Assembly (NCBI GenBank): GCA_030706605.1
Contig: JAUZOE010000034.1
Location: 1-45,332, forward strand
Reading direction: 5' to 3'
Length of the DNA stretch: 45,332 bases
Source of the DNA: Bacteroidota bacterium
GTDB lineage: Bacteria; Bacteroidota; Bacteroidia; Chitinophagales; Chitinophagaceae
The position numbers and the translations under genes are program-made. A model generated the notes under the pieces. It was not told the DNA's origin and did not search any database. It saw only the letters and a list, made by a program, of their open reading frames with translations. Shown piece after piece: positions 36,533 to 45,332 of this stretch (positions are counted from its first letter, which is position 1; every line of letters begins with the position of its first letter).

Positions 36533-37513
36533 ATGAAAAAAAGGTTACTACTCCTGCAGGTTTTATTTGTTTTTTCTTTTGAAGTGAATGCCCAGGTAGA
36601 TTTCATGGATGCTTATGAGCAACAAAGTGGTGCTACAGTTAATATTACAATGGTAAGGAATGCAGCAATAGACGCAGGTAGCAGGTTGGGATATCAAACT
36701 ACAATAGCATCGCCTGCCGGAGGTGCTTTATACAGGATCAAATATGGCAATTCTGCACACCCTTCTTCCTGGATAATAGAGTATTCTGGAAATGGAGGCG
36801 TTAGCTGGCTGTTAGATTTTTATAACGATGTCGCCTCGAGTCCTCTCCCTCCAAGTATGATTAATGGAACCTGGGTAGCAGACCCTACCGATGGCGTAGA
36901 TACATATGGAAATCCGGATGTATTAATAACACTTTCTGGCGATGTGCAGGACGAAGCCTTACCTGTAACATTGCTATCTTTTACAGGTAAGTCGTCGTCT
37001 GATGGCAACCAATTAAGCTGGACAGCTACTGTTGAAATAAATGTAAGTTCTTATGTTATTGAGAGATCCTCTGATGGACAAAACTTTAGCAGTATAGGAA
37101 CTGTTGCTGCCAAAAATGGGGGCAGTAACTATGAATTTACCGATGCCACAGCAATAGATATTGCAAGAATCTATTATCGTTTAAGGATGATAGATAATGA
37201 TGGTCATTACCAATATTCAGCAATTGTATCCATTATCAATTCCGGTAACAATGATTCTAAATACCGTATAGTGCCCAACCCTGTAACCAGCGATATTTTA
37301 AATATTAAAACAGGTAATACAACACTAAATGGCATATACATTACTATACTGGATGTAACAGGTAAAAAGGAGCTTCAAATGCAATTGTCTGCTGCTGAAT
37401 TAAATGAAGGTAATATTCACATATCTGTTTCTGCATTAAGTGCCGGTACATATTTTCTCCAGATCAGGGATGAAAAAAACAATGTAACCACTTTAAAGTT
37501 TATAAAACAATAA
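36533..37513 (+). CDS. Secreted protein with a type IX secretion sorting domain
   Basis: 326 residues. A signal peptide (1-20, ending FEVNAQ) is followed by a novel N-terminal region (about 25-140) that I do not recognise. A central Fn3-like segment (LPVTLLSFTGKSSSDGNQLSWTATVEINV, SYVIERSSDGQNFSSIG) is common in Bacteroidota secreted proteins. The C-terminal type A sorting domain (about 245-326: YRIVPNPVTSDILNIKT, ITILDVTGKKE, LSAGTYFLQIRDE) ends KFIKQ. The sorting domain should send it through the type IX system to the cell surface or medium. The N-terminal region has LDFYND and TYGNPDV motifs but no catalytic pattern I can name. Confidence 0.85.
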   Translation: MKKRLLLLQVLFVFSFEVNAQVDFMDAYEQQSGATVNITMVRNAAIDAGSRLGYQTTIASPAGGALYRIKYGNSAHPSSWIIEYSGNGGVSWLLDFYNDVASSPLPPSMINGTWVADPTDGVDTYGNPDVLITLSGDVQDEALPVTLLSFTGKSSSDGNQLSWTATVEINVSSYVIERSSDGQNFSSIGTVAAKNGGSNYEFTDATAIDIARIYYRLRMIDNDGHYQYSAIVSIINSGNNDSKYRIVPNPVTSDILNIKTGNTTLNGIYITILDVTGKKELQMQLSAAELNEGNIHISVSALSAGTYFLQIRDEKNNVTTLKFIKQ

Positions 37514-37767
37514 TTATTTAGTAAGCGGGTAAACCGACTGATTGGTCTTAAATAATATAATGAACAAGGCTGAAATTGATTATTAAATTAATATTAGGTA
37601 TTTTAATATAATAAATTACAGCCTTCAGTTAGTACCTTTCTACCCATTTTTACTTTCCCTATTTGATCTCACCATTCTGGCGCATCGATGGAGGAATAAG
37701 TATATATGACCCAAATTAAAAATATTTAGAAACCAACACCCGTTTTACCATTTTTAATTATCATTTA

Positions 37768-39906
37768 ATGAAGAAAAATCTTGTTTTTATCGCTTTACTT
37801 TTATTTGTAACCACGAATTTACAGGCACAAAAAAAATTAACCGGTTATGTAAATCCCTTTTTGGGTACGGCACCCTTGACAGATAGTTCTGTTATCGGCT
37901 ACACCCCTCCAAAAGAATGGCGGGTTTGGGCAGGGCTGGTATTTCCCGGTGCTTCGGTTCCCAATGCCATGGTTCAATTAAGCCCGATTACTCAATTCCA
38001 TACAGGTGCCGGATACCAATATGAAGATACCATCATTCATGCGTTTACACATACCTGTAAAGGTCATTGGAATTTATGCAATATTCCTATTTTACCTGTC
38101 ACGGGTAATATTACAGCGGATGATTTCGGCTCCGGGTTTAGTCATCAGAACGAATCTGCCCATCCAGGCTACTACCAGGTTTACCTGGAAAGGTATCATA
38201 TAAATGCTGAGTTGACTTCAACTTTAAGATGCGCATTTCATAAATACACTTATGAAAAAGGTGAACCCAAAAAGCTGGTCGTGAATCTTGCAGTATCAAA
38301 CGAACACGTAAGGGGATGGGAAATATCGCAAGAAGGAGAACACGTATTTAAAGGTTACCAAAAGACTGGCGATACGATATTCTTTTATGCGAAGACAAAC
38401 CTTAGCATAAAGCATATTGATTCATTGAAAAAAGGTTCCAGGGTAATTTCTGTAGTAAATTTTGCCGATGATCCCCGGCCGCTTGAAGTTAAGATTGGTC
38501 TTTCTTTTGTTAGTCTTAAAAATGCCAAAGAAAACCTTGAAAAGGAGATCGGACAGAAAAGCTTTACGCAGGTTAAAAATGAAGCTTCAGTAACCTGGGA
38601 AAAATTATTATCCAAAATTGAAGTTTCCGGTGGCACCGAAAGACAAAAAGAATTGTTTTATTCATCGTTGTACCGCTCATTTCTTTGGCCGGCATTGCGT
38701 AGCGACGTAAACGGTGAATTCAGGGATGCAAGCGATAAAGTCGTTAAAAAAGATTTTCGGTATTACACACTTCCTTCGCTGTGGGATACTTACCGCAATA
38801 AACTGGTATTGCTGGGATTGCTGTCTCCAGGTGTTACCAAAGATGTTATCAAATCACTGATTGACCGTGGCAAAATAACCGGTTTTATTCCTACCTTTTT
38901 TCATGGTGACCATGCGGCCGCATTTATTGCCGGATCTTATCTGAGGGGCATAAGAAATTTTGATGTAAAAGAAGCTTACCAGTTGCTTTTAAGGAATGCC
39001 ACGGTGGATGGAGGCACACGTCCTTACATCAATGAGTATATGCAGAAAGGTTATATCTCCACACCCGACGTGGCTGATCCCAATACTGAAACAAAAGCAA
39101 AAGCCGGTGTTGCAAAAACACTGGAGTATGCTTTTGACGACTATGCGGTAGCACAACTTGCCAAAGTGCTGAAAGATACCAGTAATTATAAATTACTGAT
39201 GGCCAGGTCAGAGAATTTTAAAAATGTTTTTGATCCTGGTACGCGGTTTATGAGAGGCCGGCTGCCCAATGGAGACTGGGTCAAACATTTCAATCCGGAA
39301 TATCCTTATTACGAATATATGTACCGGGAAGCCAATGCCTGGCAGGTATCATTCTTTGCCCCGCAGGATATGCCGGGCCTGGTTGCATTGTATGGCGGTA
39401 AAAAGGGCTTCGAAACAAAACTGGATTCATTTTTTACACTACCCTGGAACCCGCATTATATCGCACGGAATATTTCAGGTTTTATCGGGCAGTATTGCCA
39501 GGGCAATCAGCCTGACCATGAAGCGCCATTTTCCTATTATTTTATTAACAAACCTGCAAAATCGCAAAAGATTCTTGATAGTATTATGCAGCATTTTTAT
39601 GGTATAGGCCCCGATGCCCTTGCACTTTCAGGAATGGATGATGCCGGGGAAATGTCATCGTGGTATGTGTTTAATGCACTGGGGCTGTACCCCTATTCTT
39701 CTGCAGACGCCCGCTATCTCGTTACGGCACCTTTGTTTGACAAAGTAAATTGGCATACAAGCAGTGGCAAACTGTTGCAGATAGAAAAGCCTGGAAAAGG
39801 CCGAAAATTGACCGGTATAAAAGTGAATGAAAAAACTAATAAAGGTTATTTCGTATCGCAGGATCTTTTTAAGAATGGTGGGCAAATTGAGATCATAACG
39901 AAATGA
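37768..39906 (+). CDS. GH92 alpha-mannosidase, secreted
   Basis: A 712-residue glycoside hydrolase of family 92, calcium-dependent exo-acting alpha-mannosidases found widely in Bacteroidota. It has a signal peptide (1-20, ending LQAQ). Motifs: YVNPFLGT at about 27-34, FPGASVPNAMVQLSP, HTCKGHWNLCNIPILP, LPSLWDTYRNKLVLLGLLSP, and MDDAGEMSSWYVFNALGLYPY near 622-642, which holds the conserved acidic residues of the family. It probably trims terminal mannose from N-glycans or mannans in the periplasm or at the surface. Two more glycan-active genes follow on the same strand. Linkage specificity cannot be read directly. Confidence 0.92.
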   Translation: MKKNLVFIALLLFVTTNLQAQKKLTGYVNPFLGTAPLTDSSVIGYTPPKEWRVWAGLVFPGASVPNAMVQLSPITQFHTGAGYQYEDTIIHAFTHTCKGHWNLCNIPILPVTGNITADDFGSGFSHQNESAHPGYYQVYLERYHINAELTSTLRCAFHKYTYEKGEPKKLVVNLAVSNEHVRGWEISQEGEHVFKGYQKTGDTIFFYAKTNLSIKHIDSLKKGSRVISVVNFADDPRPLEVKIGLSFVSLKNAKENLEKEIGQKSFTQVKNEASVTWEKLLSKIEVSGGTERQKELFYSSLYRSFLWPALRSDVNGEFRDASDKVVKKDFRYYTLPSLWDTYRNKLVLLGLLSPGVTKDVIKSLIDRGKITGFIPTFFHGDHAAAFIAGSYLRGIRNFDVKEAYQLLLRNATVDGGTRPYINEYMQKGYISTPDVADPNTETKAKAGVAKTLEYAFDDYAVAQLAKVLKDTSNYKLLMARSENFKNVFDPGTRFMRGRLPNGDWVKHFNPEYPYYEYMYREANAWQVSFFAPQDMPGLVALYGGKKGFETKLDSFFTLPWNPHYIARNISGFIGQYCQGNQPDHEAPFSYYFINKPAKSQKILDSIMQHFYGIGPDALALSGMDDAGEMSSWYVFNALGLYPYSSADARYLVTAPLFDKVNWHTSSGKLLQIEKPGKGRKLTGIKVNEKTNKGYFVSQDLFKNGGQIEIITK

Positions 39907-40048
39907 TATCATTTGATAAAGGGAATGCACAAAATATTTTTAATTACCTATTGCCAATTAGTTTAACCTTTCTCCCTTTTAATACACATTTGCAACTGAG
40001 ACTGCATAAAACAATATTCATTAGTTTGCAATAGGATTGGCGATAAAT

Positions 40049-40072
40049 ATTCCGTTGGTGATCAACCGGAAT
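40049..40072 (+). repeat. Imperfect inverted repeat after the GH92 gene
   Basis: ATTCCGTTG and CAACCGGAAT pair with one bulged base around GTGAT, followed by GTTATTTTATT. It could be a weak terminator for the mannosidase gene or an operator for the next gene. Neither role is shown. Confidence 0.4.
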
Positions 40073-40167
40073 GTTATTTTATTATATTTACGATTATACA
40101 TTGCATTTACTCTTTCACCACAAAAAATACAGGAATAAATTCTGGCCTATTTATTAAACATTCATTA

Positions 40168-42189
40168 ATGAAAATAGTTCTACTGAAAAAACAGGTATCT
40201 GTCATTTTTATTGCAACCGGGCTTTGTTTACTGTCGGCCATGTCCTATTCGCAAGATTATCGACGTTGGCAGATGAAGCCGGATGGCGGCATCAGCTGGC
40301 AAATAAATACCAACATCCCTCATCGCGATCATATCGAAATGAGTGGCAAAAGGATATCATGTGTAATTAGATATGGTGTGGCTGCCGATAGTTCATTTCA
40401 TGCCACGCGCAGCCTGGTGTGGCCAATGCTGCGAACCATTCCTAATGACACACATGCCAGTCTTATACGTCGTTTTGCACTTGATGGGTTTGAAATGGTA
40501 ACCGTAAATTATCAACCCATAATGAATGAAAAGGTTTCTTCAATAAGCCTTAACGGGATATTGACTGTGAAAAGTAAAGCCAATAATAATCTGGCTTTGA
40601 CCCGGCAGTATTTCCCTTCAACTACATTACCCGGTTATTGTGAAATCTATACCATTAAAAATACATCCTCAAAAACCTGCGTAGTAGAGATACCTGCAAG
40701 TAATACAGTTTATACAACAGATGCCTCTAAGGGTACAGAAGGCAGTTATGCTTTGCATGTAGAAGTATCGGATTATGGAAATTACAATCTTCAGCCTGGT
40801 GATTCGGTTGGCTTTTCTGTTTTTTATTCCGGGGTAAAAGCATCTGAACCAGCACCTGTGGCAGACGTATATAAGGAAAAAGAAAGAAGAAGACAATTGG
40901 TTCAGGAGCTATGGAGCCGGTTAGAACTTGAAACCCCGGATTCAGTATTGAACAGAGAATTTGCATTTGCTAAAATCAGGGCTGCGGAAAGCATCTTTGC
41001 AACCAAAGGCGGCCCAATGCATGGCCCCGGGGGAGAATCGTATTATGCAGCCATCTGGGCCAATGACCAGGGAGAATATATCGGGCCCTTCTTTCCTTAT
41101 CTTGGTTATGATTATGGTAATAAAGCCTCTTTGAATGCTTACCTGCAATTTGCACGATTTATGAATAAAGAGTATAAGCCTATCCCCAGTTCTATTATTG
41201 CAGAAGGAACTGATATCTGGAATGGTGCCGGAGACCGTGGCGATGGAGCCATGATTGCATACGGCGCTGCCCGCTATGCACTTGCCAGCGGAGATATTAA
41301 ACAAGCCAGGCAGTTATGGCCATTGATAAAATGGTGTCTTGAATACTGCCGTCGCAAATTAAATACCGAAGGCGTTGTAATGTCTGATGCAGACGAATTA
41401 GAAAGACGCTTTCCAGCGGGCAATGCCAACTTGTGTACCTCTTCCCTCTATTTTGATGCTCTCAACTCTGCTGTTTACCTTGGAGAAGCCCTGGAAAATG
41501 ATAAAAAGCTAATTAAAGATTATAAGAAGCAGGCTGCAAAATTGAAAGTAGCGATTGAAAAATATTTTGGAGCAAGGGTACAGGGATTCGATACCTATAA
41601 ATATTATAAAGAAAATAATGTACTTCGTGCGTGGATATGTATTCCGTTGACCATGGGGATTTACGATCGTAAAGCGGGTACTATTGATGCTTTGTTTTCG
41701 CCCGGACTGTGGACAAAGGATGGACTGGCGAGTCTTTCCGGTGATAAGACATTTTGGGACAGGGCCACACTGTATGCATTAAGAGGCGTTTTGGCTGCAG
41801 GGGAAGCAGATAGAGCGCTTACCTTTTTGCATTACTATTCTAACCGACGTTTATTAGGCGATCATGTCCCTTACCCTGTGGAGGCTTATCCCGAAGGGGG
41901 ACAGCGCCAGCTTTCTGCAGAGAGCGGTTTATATTGCAGGATATACACCGAAGGCTTATTTGGTATTCGGCCTGTAGGTTTGCATAGTTTCAATTTTACT
42001 CCCCGCCTGCCGGCATCATGGCCTCAAATGAGCCTTCGGCATATTCATGCATTTGACCAGGATTTTGACCTGGTAATTGAGAGAGTTGGCAGCAAGTTGA
42101 AGATAAGGGTGTCGGCAGGTGGAAAAGAAATTATAAATAAACTGATTGACGACGGAGAAACGGTAAAGGTATTGTTACCCACTACCTGA
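40168..42189 (+). CDS. Putative six-hairpin glycoside hydrolase, secreted, family unassigned
   Basis: 673 residues. A signal peptide (1-28, LCLLSAMSYSQ) is followed by a beta-rich N-terminal domain (about 35-245) and then an alpha/alpha-barrel-like domain (about 265-610). Features of six-hairpin glycosidases include YYAAIWANDQGEYIGPFFPY, GTDIWNGAGDRGDGAMIAYGAARYAL and ATLYALRGVLAAGEADRAL. The C-terminus is a beta-sheet cap (HSFNFTPRLPASWPQMSL, LVIERVGSKLKIRV), as in GH65/GH78/GH95-like enzymes. Acidic residues in WANDQGE and GDRGD are candidate catalytic residues. Between the mannosidase and sialidase genes it most likely removes another sugar from the same glycans. I cannot place it in a numbered CAZy family. 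Confidence 0.7.
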   Translation: MKIVLLKKQVSVIFIATGLCLLSAMSYSQDYRRWQMKPDGGISWQINTNIPHRDHIEMSGKRISCVIRYGVAADSSFHATRSLVWPMLRTIPNDTHASLIRRFALDGFEMVTVNYQPIMNEKVSSISLNGILTVKSKANNNLALTRQYFPSTTLPGYCEIYTIKNTSSKTCVVEIPASNTVYTTDASKGTEGSYALHVEVSDYGNYNLQPGDSVGFSVFYSGVKASEPAPVADVYKEKERRRQLVQELWSRLELETPDSVLNREFAFAKIRAAESIFATKGGPMHGPGGESYYAAIWANDQGEYIGPFFPYLGYDYGNKASLNAYLQFARFMNKEYKPIPSSIIAEGTDIWNGAGDRGDGAMIAYGAARYALASGDIKQARQLWPLIKWCLEYCRRKLNTEGVVMSDADELERRFPAGNANLCTSSLYFDALNSAVYLGEALENDKKLIKDYKKQAAKLKVAIEKYFGARVQGFDTYKYYKENNVLRAWICIPLTMGIYDRKAGTIDALFSPGLWTKDGLASLSGDKTFWDRATLYALRGVLAAGEADRALTFLHYYSNRRLLGDHVPYPVEAYPEGGQRQLSAESGLYCRIYTEGLFGIRPVGLHSFNFTPRLPASWPQMSLRHIHAFDQDFDLVIERVGSKLKIRVSAGGKEIINKLIDDGETVKVLLPTT

Positions 42190-42321
42190 CAAAACGCATT
42201 AATTGGTTTAAAGGATAGATGAGTGATTCATTCTACCAGGCATACACGAAGTTTAATAACGTATTTGATCATAATAGAAAATATTTTATTCACTCCTTGT
42301 TTACTAGCTAAAATAAAAAGT

Positions 42322-43458
42322 ATGAATTTTTTCTTAGCCCTATTCGTAGTAATTATTTCTTCAACTAAATTATCAGCACAGTCAACACCTGTTTTTATTT
42401 CAGGGACCGATGGCTATCAATCTTTTCGTATTCCTGCAATCATCAAAGCAAATAATGGTGATTTGTTGGCTTTTTGCGAAGGGCGGGTAAATGGATCAAA
42501 TGATTTTGGAAATATTCAAATAGTTTTAAAAAGAAGCTCTGATGAGGGAAAGACATGGAGCCCATTGCAGATTGTAGCAAATAATGATCATTTGCAGGCC
42601 GGTAACCCTGCGCCGGTAGTGGACCTTACAGACCCGAGATACCCGCAGGGAAGAATATTTTTATTTTACAATACCGGCAATGCCTCTGAGACGGATGTAA
42701 GAAAAAGAAAAGGTCACAGGGATGTATTGTATTTAACAAGTACCGATAACGGAAAAACATGGAGCACTCCCACAGACATTACTTTGCAGGTGAACCGGAT
42801 CAATCAGCCGGATATCAATCCGTTATGGAATTTTAAAGAAGACTGGCGCTCTTATGCAAATGCGCCGGGTCATGCATTGCAATTTGCTGAAGGAAAATAT
42901 AAAGACCGGATTTTTATTCCCGCCAATCATTCTTCAGGCAATCCTAAACCGCAATACAAAGATTATAATGCTCATGGATATTACAGCGATGATCATGGAG
43001 CCACCTTTCACCTCGGGGAATCTGTTCTTTTTGCAGGTTCCAACGAAAGCACAGCAGCGTTGTTGGCCAATGGCACATTGATGATGAACAGCAGGAACCA
43101 AACCGGTAAATACCGGATAGTTTCTTTAAGTAAAGATGGCGGAAAAACATGGGACACTACTTTTGTTGATTATAATTTACCCGATCCTGAGTGTGAAGCG
43201 AGCTTGCTGCGCCTTGATACTAAAAGAGGACGGTCTGTTTTAGCTTTCTCCAATAATATTGACAAAAATGATCGTGACAGTCTTACCTTACATTTCAGCT
43301 TTGATGAAGGAAATAGCTGGAGAAAAAATATTTTGGTTGAGCCCGCCAATACCGGTTATTCTGATATTCTACAGCTTTCCAACAAAAACATTGGAGTACT
43401 GTATGAAGCAGATGATTATAAAGAAATAAAATTCAAAGTAGTGAAATGGAATCATTAG
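42322..43458 (+). CDS. Exo-alpha-sialidase (GH33), secreted
   Basis: 378 residues from the ATG at 42322, chosen because it starts a normal signal peptide (MNFFLALFVVIISSTKLSAQ). The frame stays open upstream to a GTG at 42223, which would bury the signal. It carries the FRIP motif (35-38, with arginine R36), the likely acid/base D61 in GSNDFGNIQ, and repeated Asp boxes (SSDEGKTW 72-79, STDNGKTW, SKDGGKTW, SFDEGNSW). The probable nucleophile is Y346 in NTGYSDI, with a glutamate in DPECEASLL. It releases terminal sialic acid from glycoconjugates. No sialic-acid uptake or catabolism gene (nanA, nanT) is in the window. It is downstream of the six-hairpin gene, on the same strand. Confidence 0.93.
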   Translation: MNFFLALFVVIISSTKLSAQSTPVFISGTDGYQSFRIPAIIKANNGDLLAFCEGRVNGSNDFGNIQIVLKRSSDEGKTWSPLQIVANNDHLQAGNPAPVVDLTDPRYPQGRIFLFYNTGNASETDVRKRKGHRDVLYLTSTDNGKTWSTPTDITLQVNRINQPDINPLWNFKEDWRSYANAPGHALQFAEGKYKDRIFIPANHSSGNPKPQYKDYNAHGYYSDDHGATFHLGESVLFAGSNESTAALLANGTLMMNSRNQTGKYRIVSLSKDGGKTWDTTFVDYNLPDPECEASLLRLDTKRGRSVLAFSNNIDKNDRDSLTLHFSFDEGNSWRKNILVEPANTGYSDILQLSNKNIGVLYEADDYKEIKFKVVKWNH

Positions 43459-43559
43459 TCAAACGATGACATCACTATAATACTACCTGGTCCTTGTATT
43501 TAAAAATATCGTTTATAGGATACTGTATGCCTGGTAAGTTATTTTCATAAACCTTAAAG

Positions 43560-44795
43560 TCAGTCACTGATGGCATGGTCAATGGGGAAACTTTCTCCTT
43601 TGCTGGCTTTCAGTTGTGTCCATTCTTCATCCGGCCTGGTCCATAAAAGATCATCTGCAGGAAGCCCCAATATTAAAAAACCTTCCGAACACAGGTATAA
43701 GCTGCCAGTGGAAATATAGCCTTCACCAATGCCGGGCTGGTGACCATGAAAACCTATCTGAAGCCACCCGTTTTTATCAAAAGTTCCGGGCGCTTCTACC
43801 TGGTTTTTAATCACGGCATACAAAGCAGAACGTACCTGCTGCGGATCGATCTCTTTTAATTGATGCATCAAAGCTATTTCCCCCAATACCTGGAAGGCGC
43901 CAAAGCGATAAGCCAGTGAACGGCCGATGGCCGGATAGATAGCATCTGGAGAGATGAGCCTTTCCAGTATTTCGGCATAGCGTTGAGAACGTTTAAGTGC
44001 CCGGTCATAAAAATCAGCATATTTATTTTGCTCCTTCATCACCTGCAACACATCCAACAGCATAGGGTGTATTACATAGCTGTTGTAATAATCAAAATGA
44101 AAATCAGCGCCATCACCATACAAGCCATCTCCTTTGTACCACTCCATCATCTGCCTTACTGCATAATCAATGCGCATCTTGTCTCCCTGGCCGGTAGCCT
44201 TTATAAGAAAAGCCTCTACTTCTGCACTGAAGAGCAGCCAGTTGTTGAACCCCGGGGTGATAACACGGGATGATACAAAAGCATTAATAACATTCGTTTT
44301 GGTAGCGCTATCCAGCGGATCCCACAATTGGGTAGGCGCCCTTAATAAGGCCTGTGCCAGAAAAGCCGCATCTACCACCGGCTGGCTACCATTATTAAAA
44401 TTCATAAAATCCGGTGACTGAGGGTCAGTAGCATTGTGCAGGCATTTTCTTACTAACAGGATATATTTTTCCCGTAAACGACCTTCATCATTATTGCCAG
44501 GGCCCAGTTCCAGCCAGGGAGCCATGCCGGCTACGAGACGGCCAAAAGCCTCGAGGTAGGTGTACTTTTTCCTGTCAGCTTCCTGCCCTGCCCTGGCTTC
44601 TACCGGCATGGTTGCTTTAAGTTCATTCCTGCTTAACGCTAATAATACCGGGTCGGCAATGTGGGTGAGTTGGCTCACGAGATAAGTCCTTTCCTTAGCG
44701 CCTCCAGGCAACGAAATAGAATCCGGAGCCGCTGACGCTGATTGGGCGCATGGCAACAATACCAATAGTAATAATGTATGAATGATTTTTTTCAT
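43560..44795 (-). CDS. DUF2264 protein, secreted, probable alpha/alpha-barrel glycosidase
   Basis: 411 residues from the ATG at 44795, which gives a proper signal peptide (MKKIIHTLLLLVLLPCAQSASA). The frame continues 12 codons further upstream, less convincingly. Segments YLEAFGRLVAGMAPWLELGP, DFMNFNNGSQPVVDAAFLAQALL, NNWLLFSAEVEAFL, YGDGADFHFDYYNSYVIHPML and IGRSLAYRFGAFQVL match the DUF2264 family, alpha-helical barrel proteins found in Bacteroidota polysaccharide loci and thought to act on uronic or related sugars. Members are often longer (about 600), so this may be a shorter variant. It converges on the sialidase gene and is bounded by an inverted repeat and an IS110 remnant. Its base composition looks richer in GC than most of the window. 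Confidence 0.8.
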   Translation of the reverse strand: MKKIIHTLLLLVLLPCAQSASAAPDSISLPGGAKERTYLVSQLTHIADPVLLALSRNELKATMPVEARAGQEADRKKYTYLEAFGRLVAGMAPWLELGPGNNDEGRLREKYILLVRKCLHNATDPQSPDFMNFNNGSQPVVDAAFLAQALLRAPTQLWDPLDSATKTNVINAFVSSRVITPGFNNWLLFSAEVEAFLIKATGQGDKMRIDYAVRQMMEWYKGDGLYGDGADFHFDYYNSYVIHPMLLDVLQVMKEQNKYADFYDRALKRSQRYAEILERLISPDAIYPAIGRSLAYRFGAFQVLGEIALMHQLKEIDPQQVRSALYAVIKNQVEAPGTFDKNGWLQIGFHGHQPGIGEGYISTGSLYLCSEGFLILGLPADDLLWTRPDEEWTQLKASKGESFPIDHAISD

Positions 44796-44939
44796 GATGA
44801 CAAGGTAAAAATTTTCTAAAAGAGAATACAAATAAATTTGATAACGAAAACAGGAGACAACAAAATTATCTTAGCCCTCATTGATATTCTTTCTCTTCCA
44901 AATTTAAAGCATTACTAAGACTAAAAAGACGCCGCCGAT

Positions 44940-45133
44940 GTTGTGTGTTTGTACGGAAGATTTTGCAGCGCGGCAATCACCAACATCAGTTTGAACCCAT
45001 ATTATACGATTAGCCTAAACAATCCATTGCGTTAGAAATTTTTATAACACTTTTTTTATGAGTCCGGTATCTGTGCATTCTAAGTGTTGTTGGTGATTGC
45101 TAAGCTACAAACCCCGCGGCACGAACACGCAAC
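44940..45133. repeat. Pair of 46-bp imperfect inverted repeats
   Basis: The arm 44940-44985 and the reverse complement of 45088-45133 match at 34 of 46 positions, with no gaps. The 13-base inner end GCAATCACCAACA is identical. The outer ends share GTTG-GTGTT-GT. About 102 bases lie between the arms. The pattern suggests two copies of an intergenic (REP-like) repeat in opposite orientation rather than a simple terminator. Confidence 0.7.
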
Positions 45134-45137
45134 GGCG

Positions 45138-45332
45138 AAGTGTAGCTTTATGGGGTGTGAAAGCGTTTTTGGAAACACCAGCAAGGGCAAGAGTTAAGAA
45201 GTTTACTGGTAGAAGCCAGTTGGGTGGCTGTACGTACAGATATGGCATTGCAACAATATTACCGTAAGCATGCCCATAAAGAACCTAACAAAGCTATTAT
45301 TAAGGTAGCGCATAAATTACTCAGCCGTATGC
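45138..45332 (+). mobile_element. Degenerate 3' part of an IS110-family transposase gene, cut by the window edge
   Basis: The frame from about 45161 reads ELRSLLVEASWVAVRTDMAL, then QQYYRKHAHKEPNKAIIKVA and HKLLSRM to the end of the window. This is the C-terminal transposase_20 pattern of IS110/IS116/IS902 elements (LR.LL.EA.W.A....AL.......NKAI..AR.LL.R). Just upstream, another frame reads FGNTSKGKS, the usual preceding segment, so a frameshift separates them. No N-terminal DEDD catalytic part is present to the left, where the inverted repeats lie. The copy is therefore 5'-truncated and inactive, though its 3' end is outside the window. Confidence 0.7.

Noticed and set aside
42223-42321. Longer start (GTG at 42223) for the sialidase
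   Set aside because: It would place 33 unrelated residues before a perfect signal peptide that begins at the ATG at 42322.

Overview
The window is AT-rich chromosomal DNA from a member of the Bacteroidota, most likely a Chitinophagaceae-like bacterium. The family call is an inference from gene content. Supporting signs are TAnnTTTG -7 promoter elements (two with a correctly spaced TTTG -33 box), a protein with a type IX secretion C-terminal sorting domain, PepSY-like and HU-CCDC81/SPOR proteins, a CheB-CheR-PAS histidine kinase, an FhuA-type TonB receptor with a carboxypeptidase-regulatory-like N-terminus, and a GH92/GH33 glycan-degrading locus. I saw no rRNA, tRNA, CRISPR array or recognisable defence system.

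Layout. 1-3.6 kb: a decayed gene end, a secreted amidohydrolase, a 21-bp minisatellite, a PepSY-like periplasmic protein, the 3' remnant of a phosphoribosyltransferase gene and a triple-BON protein. 3.8-9.8 kb: a 1581-residue CheB/CheR/six-PAS histidine kinase, a single-domain response regulator and a nitroreductase. 9.9-13.6 kb (minus): a NUDIX gene broken by one missing base, about 0.8 kb without genes, then an overlapping GT2 and GT39 pair that probably makes and uses a lipid-linked sugar. 14.2-15.5 kb: a GAF-domain histidine kinase. 15.5-24.9 kb (minus): an MFS transporter, a TonB-dependent receptor and two large secreted YncE-propeller/phosphoesterase proteins, which look like one uptake locus.

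25-35 kb is mainly core metabolism: pgi, a BtuF-like binding protein, fbaB, accD, smpB and sdaA, followed by an FKBP lipoprotein, a small membrane protein and an HU-CCDC81/SPOR protein. pgi and fbaB belong to the same glycolytic/gluconeogenic route. Between pgi and the BtuF-like gene lies a promoter-led 18-bp helix ending in a T-tract, a candidate small RNA, and then a tiny frameshifted ORF sitting on a strong terminator. 35.1-45.3 kb: an MHS-family symporter, a T9SS-sorted secreted protein, and a locus with a GH92 mannosidase, an unassigned six-hairpin glycosidase-like protein, a GH33 sialidase and a DUF2264 protein, fitting stepwise trimming of sialylated, mannose-containing glycans. No SusC/SusD pair is present. 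The right edge holds a 46-bp imperfect inverted repeat pair and the 3' part of a degenerate IS110-family transposase gene.

Most gene calls are secure at family level. Substrates of the transporters, phosphoesterases and glycosidases cannot be read from the sequence alone.
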